From: Euperipatoides rowelli | Taxonomy: Eukaryota > Onychophora > Udeonychophora > Euonychophora > Peripatopsidae | DNA: 23,657 bases | Strand: one strand, 5' to 3' | Assembly (NCBI GenBank): GCA_003024985.2 | Contig: PXIH01S0005763.1 | In this document: positions 9,747 to 17,783 of the stretch, piece after piece | Position numbering within the stretch: the stretch's first letter is position 1 | Layout: every line of letters begins with the position of its first letter | Notes under the pieces: generated by a model | Database searches by the model: none | Told to the model about the DNA's origin: nothing | Seen by the model: the letters and a program-made list of their open reading frames with translations, nothing else | Program-made: the position numbers and the translations under genes

Positions 9747-10590
9747 TTAAATATTACATCTCTGGCGATAATGATTTTTCTTTTTAATGAGTCTATAACC
9801 ATTCAATGCATAATCTACAAATGTTAATCTTGTACTACAACTGTCTAATTCTTTTAAGTATCCAAGTTTCTTAGTATGTGCATCACATCCAAATATCTGC
9901 AATCTGGTTAGATTGGGTTTTCTTCCTGTGCATTTTTCTGTTGGAGTAGACTCAATTGTCTGCGAAGGACTTCTGTTTATTAAATATGCTGACGTATAAG
10001 CTGCTTCACCCCATAATTCTAGTGAACATTTTGACTCAAATAATAATGCTCTGCATTTTTCCAAAATAGTTCTATTTAGCCTTTCGGCTTTACCATTGAG
10101 CTGTGGAGAAAATTTTATTGTATAACCCAGGATTATTCCTCGTTTTTTACGTGTCTTTACATATTCACCACCTCCATCACATCTTAATTTTGACAATTTT
10201 AAATTGTGAAAAGCTTCAACTTCTTCAACATAATTTTTAATACAGTCTTCTGTCTCATTTTTCTTTCTATTAGATATAANATTACAAAATGACTAAAATC
10301 ATCCATAAGAGTTAATATATAATTTTTGTTATCGCAAGTTGTTGGAGTTATCGGTCCACATAAATCTGAATGCACTATTTCAAGAGGTCTTTTAGCTCTA
10401 TATCTTTCAGTATGAAATGGAAATATTGTTTGCCTTGCTTGTAAACAAATCTCACAAATTTCATCTAGGCCTAATTTATCAATGTCTTTTTCACTAATAT
10501 TCAGTCCTTCAACTAAATGTATAAGTTTTTTCATGTTAGCTGTACTTAGGTGAACTACGGTAGCTTTTTATGTAATTCTAACACTTCATT
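9747..10590 (-). pseudogene. Copia integrase
   Basis: The integrase N-terminus is readable in pieces: LHKKL, then HLSTANMKKLI across a frameshift at about 10550, then CEIC, giving an HHCC zinc-binding motif. The catalytic core has HSDLCGP (D at 10366-10364), LRCDGGGEY (D at 10178-10176) and LNGKAERLNRTI (E at 10085-10083), so the DDE triad is present. SLELWGEAAYTSAYLINRSPS and KLGYLKELD follow, as in copia integrases. The core is split by a frameshift at about 10198 and one undetermined base lies at 10280. It would insert the element's cDNA into the chromosome, making the 5-bp duplication. Confidence 0.9.
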
Positions 10591-10639
10591 TTTCTTTGCC
10601 TTTTCAGCTACATAAGATTCTTGATTTTTACTGTTTATG

Positions 10640-11099
10640 TCAATCATATACAAACCATGTTTGTTTTTCACCTTCTAATACTTTATCATTTTTAGAAATT
10701 ATTACTTTGTTTTTAGTAAATCTTACCTCTCCATCATTTTCTGTAATTGCATTTACTGAGATAAAATTTTTACTTAATTCATGAATGTAAATTACATCAT
10801 TTAGTTTACAATTTTCACCTTCAATGAATCCAATGCCTTTTGATTCCATCGATTGTGATTTCTTTGCTATCAGCACTGTAGATGATCGTTTTTCAAAATT
10901 TTTAATTGTTTTAATCATTTGACATATGAGTTGAACATCCGCTATCAGCAATAAAACAATCTTGCTTTGAATTACTGTGCATGTAGTGTAAGAAAAACAC
11001 ATTGTTCCTTATCTTTGCCTTGATTATTATTTGTTTGTTTGTCTCTGAAATAACAACCCTTCTCAGTATGATTTTCTTTCTTGCAAATTCGACATCCAT
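10640..11099 (-). pseudogene. Copia third zinc knuckle, protease and pre-integrase region
   Basis: Near 11095 one frame reads CRICKKENHTEKGC, a CX2CX4HX4C zinc knuckle. The adjacent frame carries the retropepsin active site ADSGCSTHMSND (catalytic D at 10946-10944). The frame then shifts to the pre-integrase segment LNDVIYIHELSKNFISVN, the usual copia L.DVLYVP.L..NLLSV pattern, ending at TWFVYD (10640). The protease would cleave the Gag-Pol polyprotein. At least two frameshifts interrupt this part. Confidence 0.85.
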
Positions 11100-11172
11100 A
11101 AAAATTTGCTGTTCGGTTTTCAGTTCTTGATCTATCCATAAATCCTACTTTAGCTTGCGTATTTCTTTGTGA

Positions 11173-11933
11173 TCAAAATCTAGCAACATGATTGCTTGAA
11201 CTACAAATAAAACATTTCCTATCTGGTTGAAATTTAGCCTTGTTTTTACTACAAAATCGAGTGATATGACCTTCAGTTTTACAAATATGACATATTTTCT
11301 CTGACGATTTAAAAGCAATAGAACCAATAGGGTTTTCATTTCTTACTTCTTCCACCATTAATCTAGCAATAAGATTGGATATATTTTTTTCAGCAGACGG
11401 AGTCGATTCCCAAGCTGTACCAAAATATTTATACTTTTCTGGCAGTGTAGAAAGTATTTTAGATATTAGCATATTATCATCAATTAATTGATTCAGTGAT
11501 TTCAATTTAAAAACTAGATTTTGTAATCTGCTTACGTGCAAGATTATATCGGATCCTTTTTGATAATTGAAATTGAAAAATTCTTGCAATAGGCTACACT
11601 TTCGTTGATCAGTATCCCTTTCAAATATTGAACACAATTTATCACACATACTTTTTGAGTTATTACAGTTAATAATGTAGCATTAGCTTTTTACTACAGT
11701 AATTGATGTTACAATTATTTTTTGAACACGAGCATCTTTCCGCTGCCAGTTTAATTTTTCTTTCTCGTCAGTTAAATCATTAAATAGTTTTACTCCACTA
11801 ACAATATTGTAAGATTCATCGGCTTTTAAAATAATTATTACCGTACTTGAAATTTCCACAATTGAAAATCATCAGCATCAGTGAGTTTTTCAATTTGTAT
11901 TATTTCGTTATTTGCACTCGACGATTTCATCAT
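11173..11933 (-). pseudogene. Copia gag (nucleocapsid/capsid)
   Basis: The start ATG is at 11933-11931, followed by MMKSSSANNEIIQIEKL and then DDFQLWKFQVR, the characteristic copia gag opening (IEKLxGxNYxxWKxxM). Two stops follow near 11840. The reading resumes in another frame (ADESYNIVSG, ...TDEKEKLNWQRKDA), and after one more stop continues through an open 158-codon stretch. It includes LCSIFERD, the UBN2-like HVSRLQNLVFKLKSL and LSTLPEKY. It ends with zinc knuckle CHICKTEGHITRFC and the start of another (CFICSSSNHVARF). Gag packages element RNA into virus-like particles. Confidence 0.88.
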
Positions 11934-11976
11934 TTTTACTTAATTTTTACTTAGTTTTTACTTTTATATAACGTTT

Positions 11977-11991
11977 ACTGGGCACATGACC
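11977..11991 (-). promoter_or_regulatory. Primer-binding site, copia half-tRNA-iMet type
   Basis: Directly after the 5' LTR, the element's strand reads GGTCATGTGCCCAGT. This matches the pattern I recall for copia-type elements, GGTTATGGGCCCAGT, complementary to the anticodon region of initiator methionine tRNA rather than its 3' CCA end. Two of 15 positions differ. Its position at zero distance from the LTR supports the LTR boundary. Confidence 0.7.
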
Positions 11992-12298
11992 TGTGGGTTA
12001 TTACTTTTACGCTACATATTTGTTTTAAGTTTTTAAATATAAACAAGTTTAATAAACATTAATAATAATACTTACAGTTCCTATCATGTCCAATAATTAC
12101 AATAGATCGTAAACAGATCTTAACATAACATTTTTAAGTTCTTTTAACACAAGATAACATGGCGGTTGCACATGTTAGACATCTTAGGGTAGATATGGGA
12201 GATGAGGTGCGCATGACAACTTGTCTACTTCCTCTCTCTCCCTATATATTTTATTATATTAATGTATAACTATGGCAGACAGGGAATTATTTCTAACA
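11992..12298 (-). repeat. 5' LTR of the minus-strand copia element
   Basis: At 307 bp, it pairs with 7698-7974. It holds about 30 bp (around 12077-12115) absent from the other LTR. In both LTRs the stretch with GGCGGTTGCACATGTTAGAC and GAGGTGCGCATGACA is well conserved. The element's promoter should lie here, but I cannot place a start site. Confidence 0.9.
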
Positions 12299-12303
12299 TA
12301 GAA

Positions 12304-12968
12304 CAGGGGTCTCAAACTCAATTAATAGGAGGGCCAATTAGGAAATATCCCAAGATATGCGGGACCACACCACAAAATGTAGAGGTCAAGTGGTTACCCC
12401 CCCCCNNNNNNNNNNNNNNNNNNNNNNNNNNNNNNNNNNNNNNNNNNNNNNNNNNNNNNNNNNNNNNNNNNNNNNNNNNNNNNNNNNNNNNNNNNNNNNN
12501 NNNNNNNNNNNNNNNNNNNNNNNNNNNNNNNNNNNNNNNNNNNNNNNNNNNNNNNNNNNNNNNNNNNNNNNNNNNNNNNNNNNNNNNNNNNNNNNNNNNN
12601 NNNNNNNNNNNNNNNNNNNNNNNNNNNNNNNNNNNNNNNNNNNNNNNNNNNNNNNNNNNNNNNNNNNNNNNNNNNNNNNNNNNNNNNNNNNNNNNNNNNN
12701 NNNNNNNNNNNNNNNNNNNNNNNNNNNNNNNNNNNNNNNNNNNNNNNNNNNNNNNNNNNNNNNNNNNNNNNNNNNNNNNNNNNNNNNNNNNNNNNNNNNN
12801 NNNNNNNNNNNNNNNNNNNNNNNNNNNNNNNNNNNNNNNNNNNNNAAAAAAAAGCCATTAAATTTTAATTGCCAGATATTTGCAGGCGGGCCGCAATCAA
12901 TGTCTTTATTTTAGATTGACAAAGGGCCGCACTAGATGACATATAGGGCCGCGTGATTGAGACCCCTG
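12304..12968. mobile_element. hAT-type DNA transposon (non-autonomous as far as visible)
   Basis: The left end reads CAGGGGTCTCAAACTCAATT. The right end, reverse complemented, starts CAGGGGTCTCAATCACGCGG. CAGGGGTCTCAA ends with GGGCCGC-rich subterminal sequence are typical of a hAT group widespread in animals. The right flank CTTTAGAA (12969-12976) equals the 8 bp at 7690-7697, outside the copia element, so the 8-bp hAT duplication is perfect once the copia insert is removed. An assembly gap of 440 Ns (12406-12845) hides the middle, so transposase content is unknown. Any reading frame drawn through the Ns is an artefact. Confidence 0.88.
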
Positions 12969-12976
12969 CTTTAGAA
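12969..12976. repeat. Right copy of the hAT target-site duplication
   Basis: CTTTAGAA. The left copy is at 7690-7697, now 4.6 kb away because the copia element sits between it and the hAT left end. Confidence 0.85.
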
Positions 12977-13245
12977 CATAATCCCATTTAAATCAATTTC
13001 ATATTTTCTAGTTTCATATTATTTTATAAAACCAAAATTAATTAAAATTAACATTACTACTATATAATAATTAAAGAAAACACAAATTCTTATGACTAAA
13101 TATCATAAAACAGGCTAAAGTAAAGGTTCCAAGCTTTGTGTTGGGGCGTATTTGCGAAAAGGTTCTGAACCAGTTCTGAACTAAAGAACCAAGTTCTAAG
13201 CTGTTCGCGAAAGCAGTTCTCGAGTGTTTGCAAAATTCTAGAACC

Positions 13246-13534
13246 TGTTAAAGACACACTTCATTAATTGCATTAAAATGAAACTTGGTTTGCATTATTA
13301 CTAACATTTGATTGATAAACTAAATCGGTATGATTTAAATGTCAATATGTAAATTGAATTTATTAATGGTTTGAATGCTACTTATTTTTCATCATGATAT
13401 GTATAATGTTTTCTTTTCTTTTAATAATTCTAAATTGATCATACCTTGATTGTGAATCAATAGTCGAGTTGATGTTTGGGATTTGTTTACATACAGTTGC
13501 AAAGTCTTGATGATAGAGGGAGACAATTGTCAAT
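13246..13534 (+). repeat. Left LTR of the second copia element, truncated
   Basis: About 289 bp align with the first part of 15119-15605 with scattered substitutions. Similarity stops at GACAATTGTCAAT, after which this copy passes straight into gag zinc-knuckle sequence. About 210 bp of LTR, the primer site and the gag N-terminal part are absent. Confidence 0.85.
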
Positions 13535-13950
13535 GCGAAAAACTAGGTCATATCCGGAGGGATTGTGTGGTCAGGAGACCATATATTCAAGATTCCAGAT
13601 GAGTATCGCACAATACATACAATAGAGGCAACTACCACCACAGAAATCAATATAGGATGTTTCACACAAAGGACAGTGCCACATTTGAACCTGAGGAGAT
13701 TGTGTTCTCCATTAAAAATAATGATCATGGATCCCCAATGGATGGCTACTGGATTCTGGGGCCACTAGTCACATTATTAATATGAATATTGTGACTTCGG
13801 TACTAAGAAAGTAGAAGTGGCAAATGGTGACTCCATGCATGCATTTGGGGAGGGTAACGTAACCATAATCCTCCAGGATCAACTCGGAAATAATCATGAT
13901 GAGATCATTCAATGAGTGCTCTGATGCCCAAATCCAGTGAAAATCTACTG
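13522..13950 (+). pseudogene. Second copia element: gag knuckle and protease remnant
   Basis: Right after the deletion junction, the plus strand reads CEKLGHIRRDC, the second half of a CX2CX4HX4C zinc knuckle. About 180 bp on is the copia protease active site WLLDSGATSHIIN (D at 13752-13754), then VEVANGDSMHAFGEGNV, the strand-rich part that follows in copia proteases. The blocks lie in different frames. The protease would process the polyprotein; this copy cannot make one. Confidence 0.8.
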
Positions 13951-15099
13951 GCAGTTAGTAAGCTTTGCAAAAACAATCTTGCTTTACAATTCTTAGATAA
14001 CAAACGTACCATCCATAAAAACCAGGTAGAGATAGGGAGTAGTGTATCAAAACCATAATACTTTCAGACTGAAATGTGCTCCAGAAAGCACACTGAGGGC
14101 ATTTGGGGCCGCATGTATTCATCGTTGGCACCAGAGATTGGGACACGGTCATCTAAACCAAATAAAAACTAACACTTTGCTCACATAGCAATTTTTGCCA
14201 CCCTTCTAGCTTAGGGAAACATAAACAAAAACCTTTTCCTACAAGTACTAAAGAAAAATCGCAGACAACCTTTGACAATCCATTCAGACCTGTGTGGACC
14301 TATACACTGTATACAGCCATCCACCCTGGGTGATGGAAGATACTTTATGACCCTTACAGATGAGTATAGCAACTTCAAGGTAAGCATTCTCAAAAATAAA
14401 AGTGATGCAGAAGAAAAAAATCATTTCATTCTTAGATAGGGATATAATAAATTTGGCAAATATCCTAGAATACTCAGGTCTGATGGAGGGGAATATGAAA
14501 ATGGATCTGTCAACAAGTCCCTCGAAGCCAGAAGTATCTTCCATCAAATCATTATTCCCCATACCCCACAGCAAATGGACTAGCCAAAGGAAAAATCAGA
14601 CTTTCTTAAATATGGCAAGAAACATGCTGGCTGAAAGTGGGCTACCAAAGGAGCTGTGTGGGGAGGCGGTCAACACTGCTAATTACTTTAAGCAACTACA
14701 TGATAGGACAAGGTAGAAGCAAAACTCCTTATCAACTATGGGAGGGAAGGATTCCTGACATATCACACCTTAGAGTTTTCTGTACCCAAGGTTAATAGAT
14801 ATAAACTGGATAACAAATCACCACTAGGAGTGCTAGTGGGATACTGCTTGAGACAGAAGGAATACAGGGTATGGAGGACTGACACTCGAACTATAGTCAA
14901 TTCAAGAAGTGTGTTATTTAATGAGGATCCCATTACTACAGATGAAGGGGACTCAGAGGAACAAGAGATATTTCAATCACCTGCGGCATTGACACCTGAA
15001 ATCAACCAAGTAGAAAATGTAACACAACCAGAAAGCAGTATGGTTAGAAAATCAACTTGCGTCAACTTTGGTAGCCCTCCTAATAGACTGTCCTATTAG
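13951..15099 (+). pseudogene. Second copia element: integrase
   Basis: Integrase blocks follow in order over several frames: IHSDLCGP (D at 14287-14289), DGRYFMTLTDEYSNFK, LRSDGGEYEN (D at 14482-14484), an HTPQQ block, then ARNMLAESGLPKELCGEAVNTANY and LGVLVGYCLRQKEYRVW. It ends with an acidic tail and RKSTCVNFGSPPNRLSY, then a stop at 15097-15099. The catalytic glutamate block (canonical NGVAERxNRT) reads NGLAKGKIR, so the glutamate is a lysine. PPNRLSY marks the linker that normally leads into reverse transcriptase, which is absent. Confidence 0.85.
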
Positions 15100-15105
15100 A
15101 ATGAA

Positions 15106-15118
15106 GTGTGAAGAGGAG
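15106..15118 (+). promoter_or_regulatory. Polypurine tract of the second copia element
   Basis: GTGTGAAGAGGAG lies directly before the right LTR, at the place where plus-strand synthesis is primed. Confidence 0.65.
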
Positions 15119-15605
15119 TGTTAAAGACACTTCATTAATTACACTAAAATGAAACTTGGTTTGTATTACTAACATTTGATTGATAAAGTATATCGGATTG
15201 ATTTAAATGTCAATATGTAAATTGAATTTATTAATGGTTTAAATGCTACGTATTTTTCATCATGATATGTATAATGTTTTATTTTCTTTTAATAATTCTA
15301 AATTGATTATTCTAAATAGAGTCGAGTTAACGTTTTGGATTTGTTTACATACAGTTGCAAAGACTTGATTATAGAGGGAGACAATTGTCAATATTGTATT
15401 AACATTAGATGATGTCATTCACATCATGTTCACGTTCTGTAAATGCTTGTTGCGTGACCTGTGTGCATCCTGTTAATGTTGTAACAGTTTTTTGTTAACC
15501 GGGTTGATGGTATACGCATTGTGATGTTGTACAATCATAAGTATAACTAGTTTAATTTAATTAATGTATTATGCAGTATATTTGTAAGCTACATCTGGGT
15601 CTTCA
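15119..15605 (+). repeat. Right (3') LTR of the second copia element, complete
   Basis: A 487-bp LTR with TG at 15119 and CA at 15604-15605, followed by the duplicated GAACC. Its first ~275 bp match the left LTR; the rest has no partner in the window because of the left-side deletion. Confidence 0.87.
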
Positions 15606-15655
15606 GAACCAGGTTCTAGAGGTTCTGCCTTCTAAGCAGGAACTACTAGAACTTT

Positions 15656-17319
15656 AAAATGGTGTTAATTGGAAAATGCAGTAAGCGTCGAATAAAATAA
15701 TTTAAAAGATTTAATCCAGAGGCTTATATAAATGAGATTGAAAATAAAACATCAAATGCTACTAATATATATGCGGCAAGTGTTTAGAGTGACTTTTTAG
15801 TTAACAGGATGTTCTCTGTGTTACGGTACGAGTTTTTAACTTTAAGGCTGATTTTACCATGTAGGCTATCGTAAATTAAAAGAATTATTAAAAAAAAAAG
15901 TCTATTTTTTTAAAAAAAAATAATAGAGTTTATTTAAAGAAAACTTATTTATTTTGTTTTATATTCTTTACAATTTTTTTTAGAAAAGTTTAATACCATC
16001 TTATCTGAATTTAAAATAACGCCTCTCATGATCGATCAGGATTTATGCAATTTGCTATTAACTATTTTTTTTTTCATCATACTTAGTTGCCTAACTTCCC
16101 TAATTGTATAAAAGTTTTTGACTTAATACTGGGATAACAAATTAATTATTGAAACATAAGAGAAGAATCTCACCTCTTTAATATTAAATCATTCTTTTTT
16201 CAAACAAGGCAAAATCACACATGTATTGCCGCTGCTACTGATTTTCAGATCTTTTTTTAAATGAAACAACATACAGTAATAATGCATTTGTTATGATTGT
16301 GGAATCAATCATAACAAATGCATTCTTTTAAGGATTCGTTAGCATTACTGATACATTTTTTTTATTTATACAGCAGATGCAGGAGTATATTGGCCCTTTA
16401 TTTGGGTGTGTCCTGTCAAATGCTCTAATAGGCTCCTAAAAAAATGCAATAAAAAGTGACATTAATTAAATTTTTTTAATGCTTAATAATTTCAAATATT
16501 TTTTATAGCCATTATTATTAGTCTACCTGATAATCTAGCCACTTCTTGGAATTTCAAGCTATAGCCTAGCTGTTTATTAGTGATTAATGTTGATGGATAT
16601 TGTATTTCATAATTTTATGCACCTATTTATGCTTTTATATAGCCTACCATGGCTATAGATTCATTAAATCGATTGGAAATTGACCTAAAACCTTCAACAC
16701 AATTCCTGGCGTCAGCCCAAGAGTTACGTTATTAGAATTTTTTTTTTTAATCCATTCACTGCAAGGTTCTCCCTTCCGATTCCAACAAAAATGAGAGAAT
16801 ATACAGTAATTCCCTCAGTAGATTTTCAAATTGTGTTCAGCTGGAAAATTACTGATTATTAATTTTAATTTGCTTGTTTATAATGTTCAATATATCATAT
16901 TAAAGAGACACAATTCCTCTTTACAAAAAAAAAAAGATTTTTTGAAATCTTTATAATTGTAATTGAATATTGTGCACTCAAAATATATTCTGCCTTTTCT
17001 GTCTATCTTCATTAACTATCTCATCTTCGCTGTCATCTAAATTTTTTTTTTTTTTTTAATTATTTGGCATAAACAAAATGCGTTTTTTTTTGTGAAAGGG
17101 ATTTTCACAGTAATTTATAATTTAATCTAATTTTTCTGTAAATGTAATATATAATTGGTTTATGATTTTGTATATACCGTAGCCTACTTCTATATCTAAA
17201 CCACTTTTCTTATGATTTATGAATTATTAAGTATTTATCTGTCAATCACATACTGTAAAAGGCTTTTGTCATTGTAAAGTGCTATTTAAATTAAATAAAT
17301 AAACAAGAGCCTAGAACCA
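15656..17319. other. Interior of the DNA transposon, no gene visible
   Basis: AT-rich filler between the transposon ends. I see no transposase motif and no reading frame of note. It holds the perfect hairpin at 16281-16324 and several A/T homopolymers. Confidence 0.5.
16281..16324. repeat. Perfect 19-bp inverted repeat, 6-base loop
   Basis: AATGCATTTGTTATGATTG (16281-16299) and its exact reverse complement (16306-16324) flank TGGAAT. The pairing stops sharply at both ends. It could be a small palindromic mobile element or an RNA hairpin; the stem is AT-rich and short for a metazoan microRNA precursor. Confidence 0.85.
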
Positions 17320-17646
17320 GGATCCAATAAGTGACATTTTAGTAATGGATAGCAGCGTTATTTTATTATTTAAAGTCCTAACCTTACCCTGAACTTTAAC
17401 TCCTACTACATATTAAACCCACTATGCCCCACCCTATGATGATCAACAGTCCTAACCTTACCATTACCCTGAACACTAACTCCTACTACATATTAAACCC
17501 ACTATGCCCCACCCTATGATGATGAAGGGGTGAAATAATCATTTTTTGATCGATTTTGATAATTTTGAGCTATTTACGCCCATTTGGCATATATAACAAA
17601 TAGATGCAGATATTAAAAACACGGTAATTGTCACTTATTGGATTCC
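17320..17646. mobile_element. Small inverted-repeat element (MITE-like), about 327 bp
   Basis: GGATCCAATAAGTGACA at 17320 faces GGAATCCAATAAGTGACA from the right end (17646), differing by one base of indel; the inner 13 bp CCAATAAGTGACA are perfect. There is no coding capacity. It lies inside the larger transposon near its right end and contains a 74-bp duplication. I see no clear flanking duplication. Confidence 0.6.
17374..17524. repeat. Two-copy tandem duplication, about 74-bp period
   Basis: AGTCCTAACCTTACC starts at 17374 and again at 17448. Each is followed by TGAAC...TAACTCCTACTACA and then TTAAACCCACTATGCCCC. The second copy has an extra CATTAC-like hexamer and one or two substitutions. 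The near identity suggests a recent event. Confidence 0.88.
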
Positions 17647-17783
17647 TTGTCTAACTTCTGCTAGAACTAGAACGTAGTTCTTGCGTGTTCGTGAAAGAAA
17701 TACTTCCGGTTGTAGTTCTCAGTTCTTTGTTGACGTTCGTATAAGTTCTCAGAACTGGTTCAGAACTTTTTCGCTAATGCACC

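Larger units (their letters stand above)
7698..12298 (-). mobile_element. Near full-length, degenerate Ty1/copia LTR retrotransposon
   Basis: The element reads on the minus strand and is about 4.6 kb, a normal copia size. It has two LTRs (TG...CA), a primer-binding site, a polypurine tract, a perfect 5-bp target duplication TAGAA (7693-7697 and 12299-12303), and the copia domain order gag, protease, integrase, reverse transcriptase, RNase H. Integrase lying before reverse transcriptase excludes Ty3/gypsy. The coding part is broken by many stops and frameshifts and one catalytic reverse-transcriptase aspartate is changed. The LTRs differ by roughly a dozen substitutions plus one indel of about 30 bp (hand count), so the insertion is not recent. 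It sits inside the TSD of an older hAT element. Confidence 0.93.
13246..15605 (+). mobile_element. Internally deleted Ty1/copia element (second family)
   Basis: The element runs from TGTTAAAGACAC at 13246 to GGTCTTCA at 15605 and is flanked by the perfect 5-bp duplication GAACC (13241-13245 and 15606-15610). It has a truncated left LTR, a gag zinc knuckle remnant, protease, most of integrase, a polypurine tract and a complete right LTR. The primer site, most of gag, reverse transcriptase and RNase H are missing. Its LTR is unrelated to that of the element at 7698-12298, so it is a different family. It interrupts the DNA transposon at 13144-17783. Confidence 0.88.
13144..17783. mobile_element. 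Long-TIR DNA transposon, non-autonomous, split by a copia insertion
   Basis: The left end GGGCGTATTTGCGAAAA (13144) pairs in inverted orientation with GGGTGCATTAGCGAAAA from the right end (17783), 14 of 17 bases. Both continue into AGTTCTGAACCAGTTCTGA-like sequence. Both ends are then packed with GTTCT/AGAAC motifs for about 140 bp (13160-13245 plus 15611-15655; 17645-17770). Without the copia insert the element is about 2.3 kb, and no transposase is visible inside. Flanking 8-mers TTGTGTTG and TTGTTTCT share only part, so the duplication is unconfirmed. The ends look like a hAT- or P-type element, but I cannot assign the superfamily. Confidence 0.6.

Noticed and set aside
9600-9827. Hydrophobic plus-strand open frame opposite the copia linker
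   Set aside because: Its Phe/Leu-rich sequence is the antisense of the Glu/Lys-rich copia linker; the minus-strand reading matches the family.
12262-12914. Long open frames across 12262-12914 on both strands
   Set aside because: They exist only because the run of Ns contains no stop codons; they have no real coding content.
14211-14574. Minus-strand open frames over the second copia integrase
   Set aside because: The plus strand carries the integrase DDE-type motifs in order; the minus frames show no motif.
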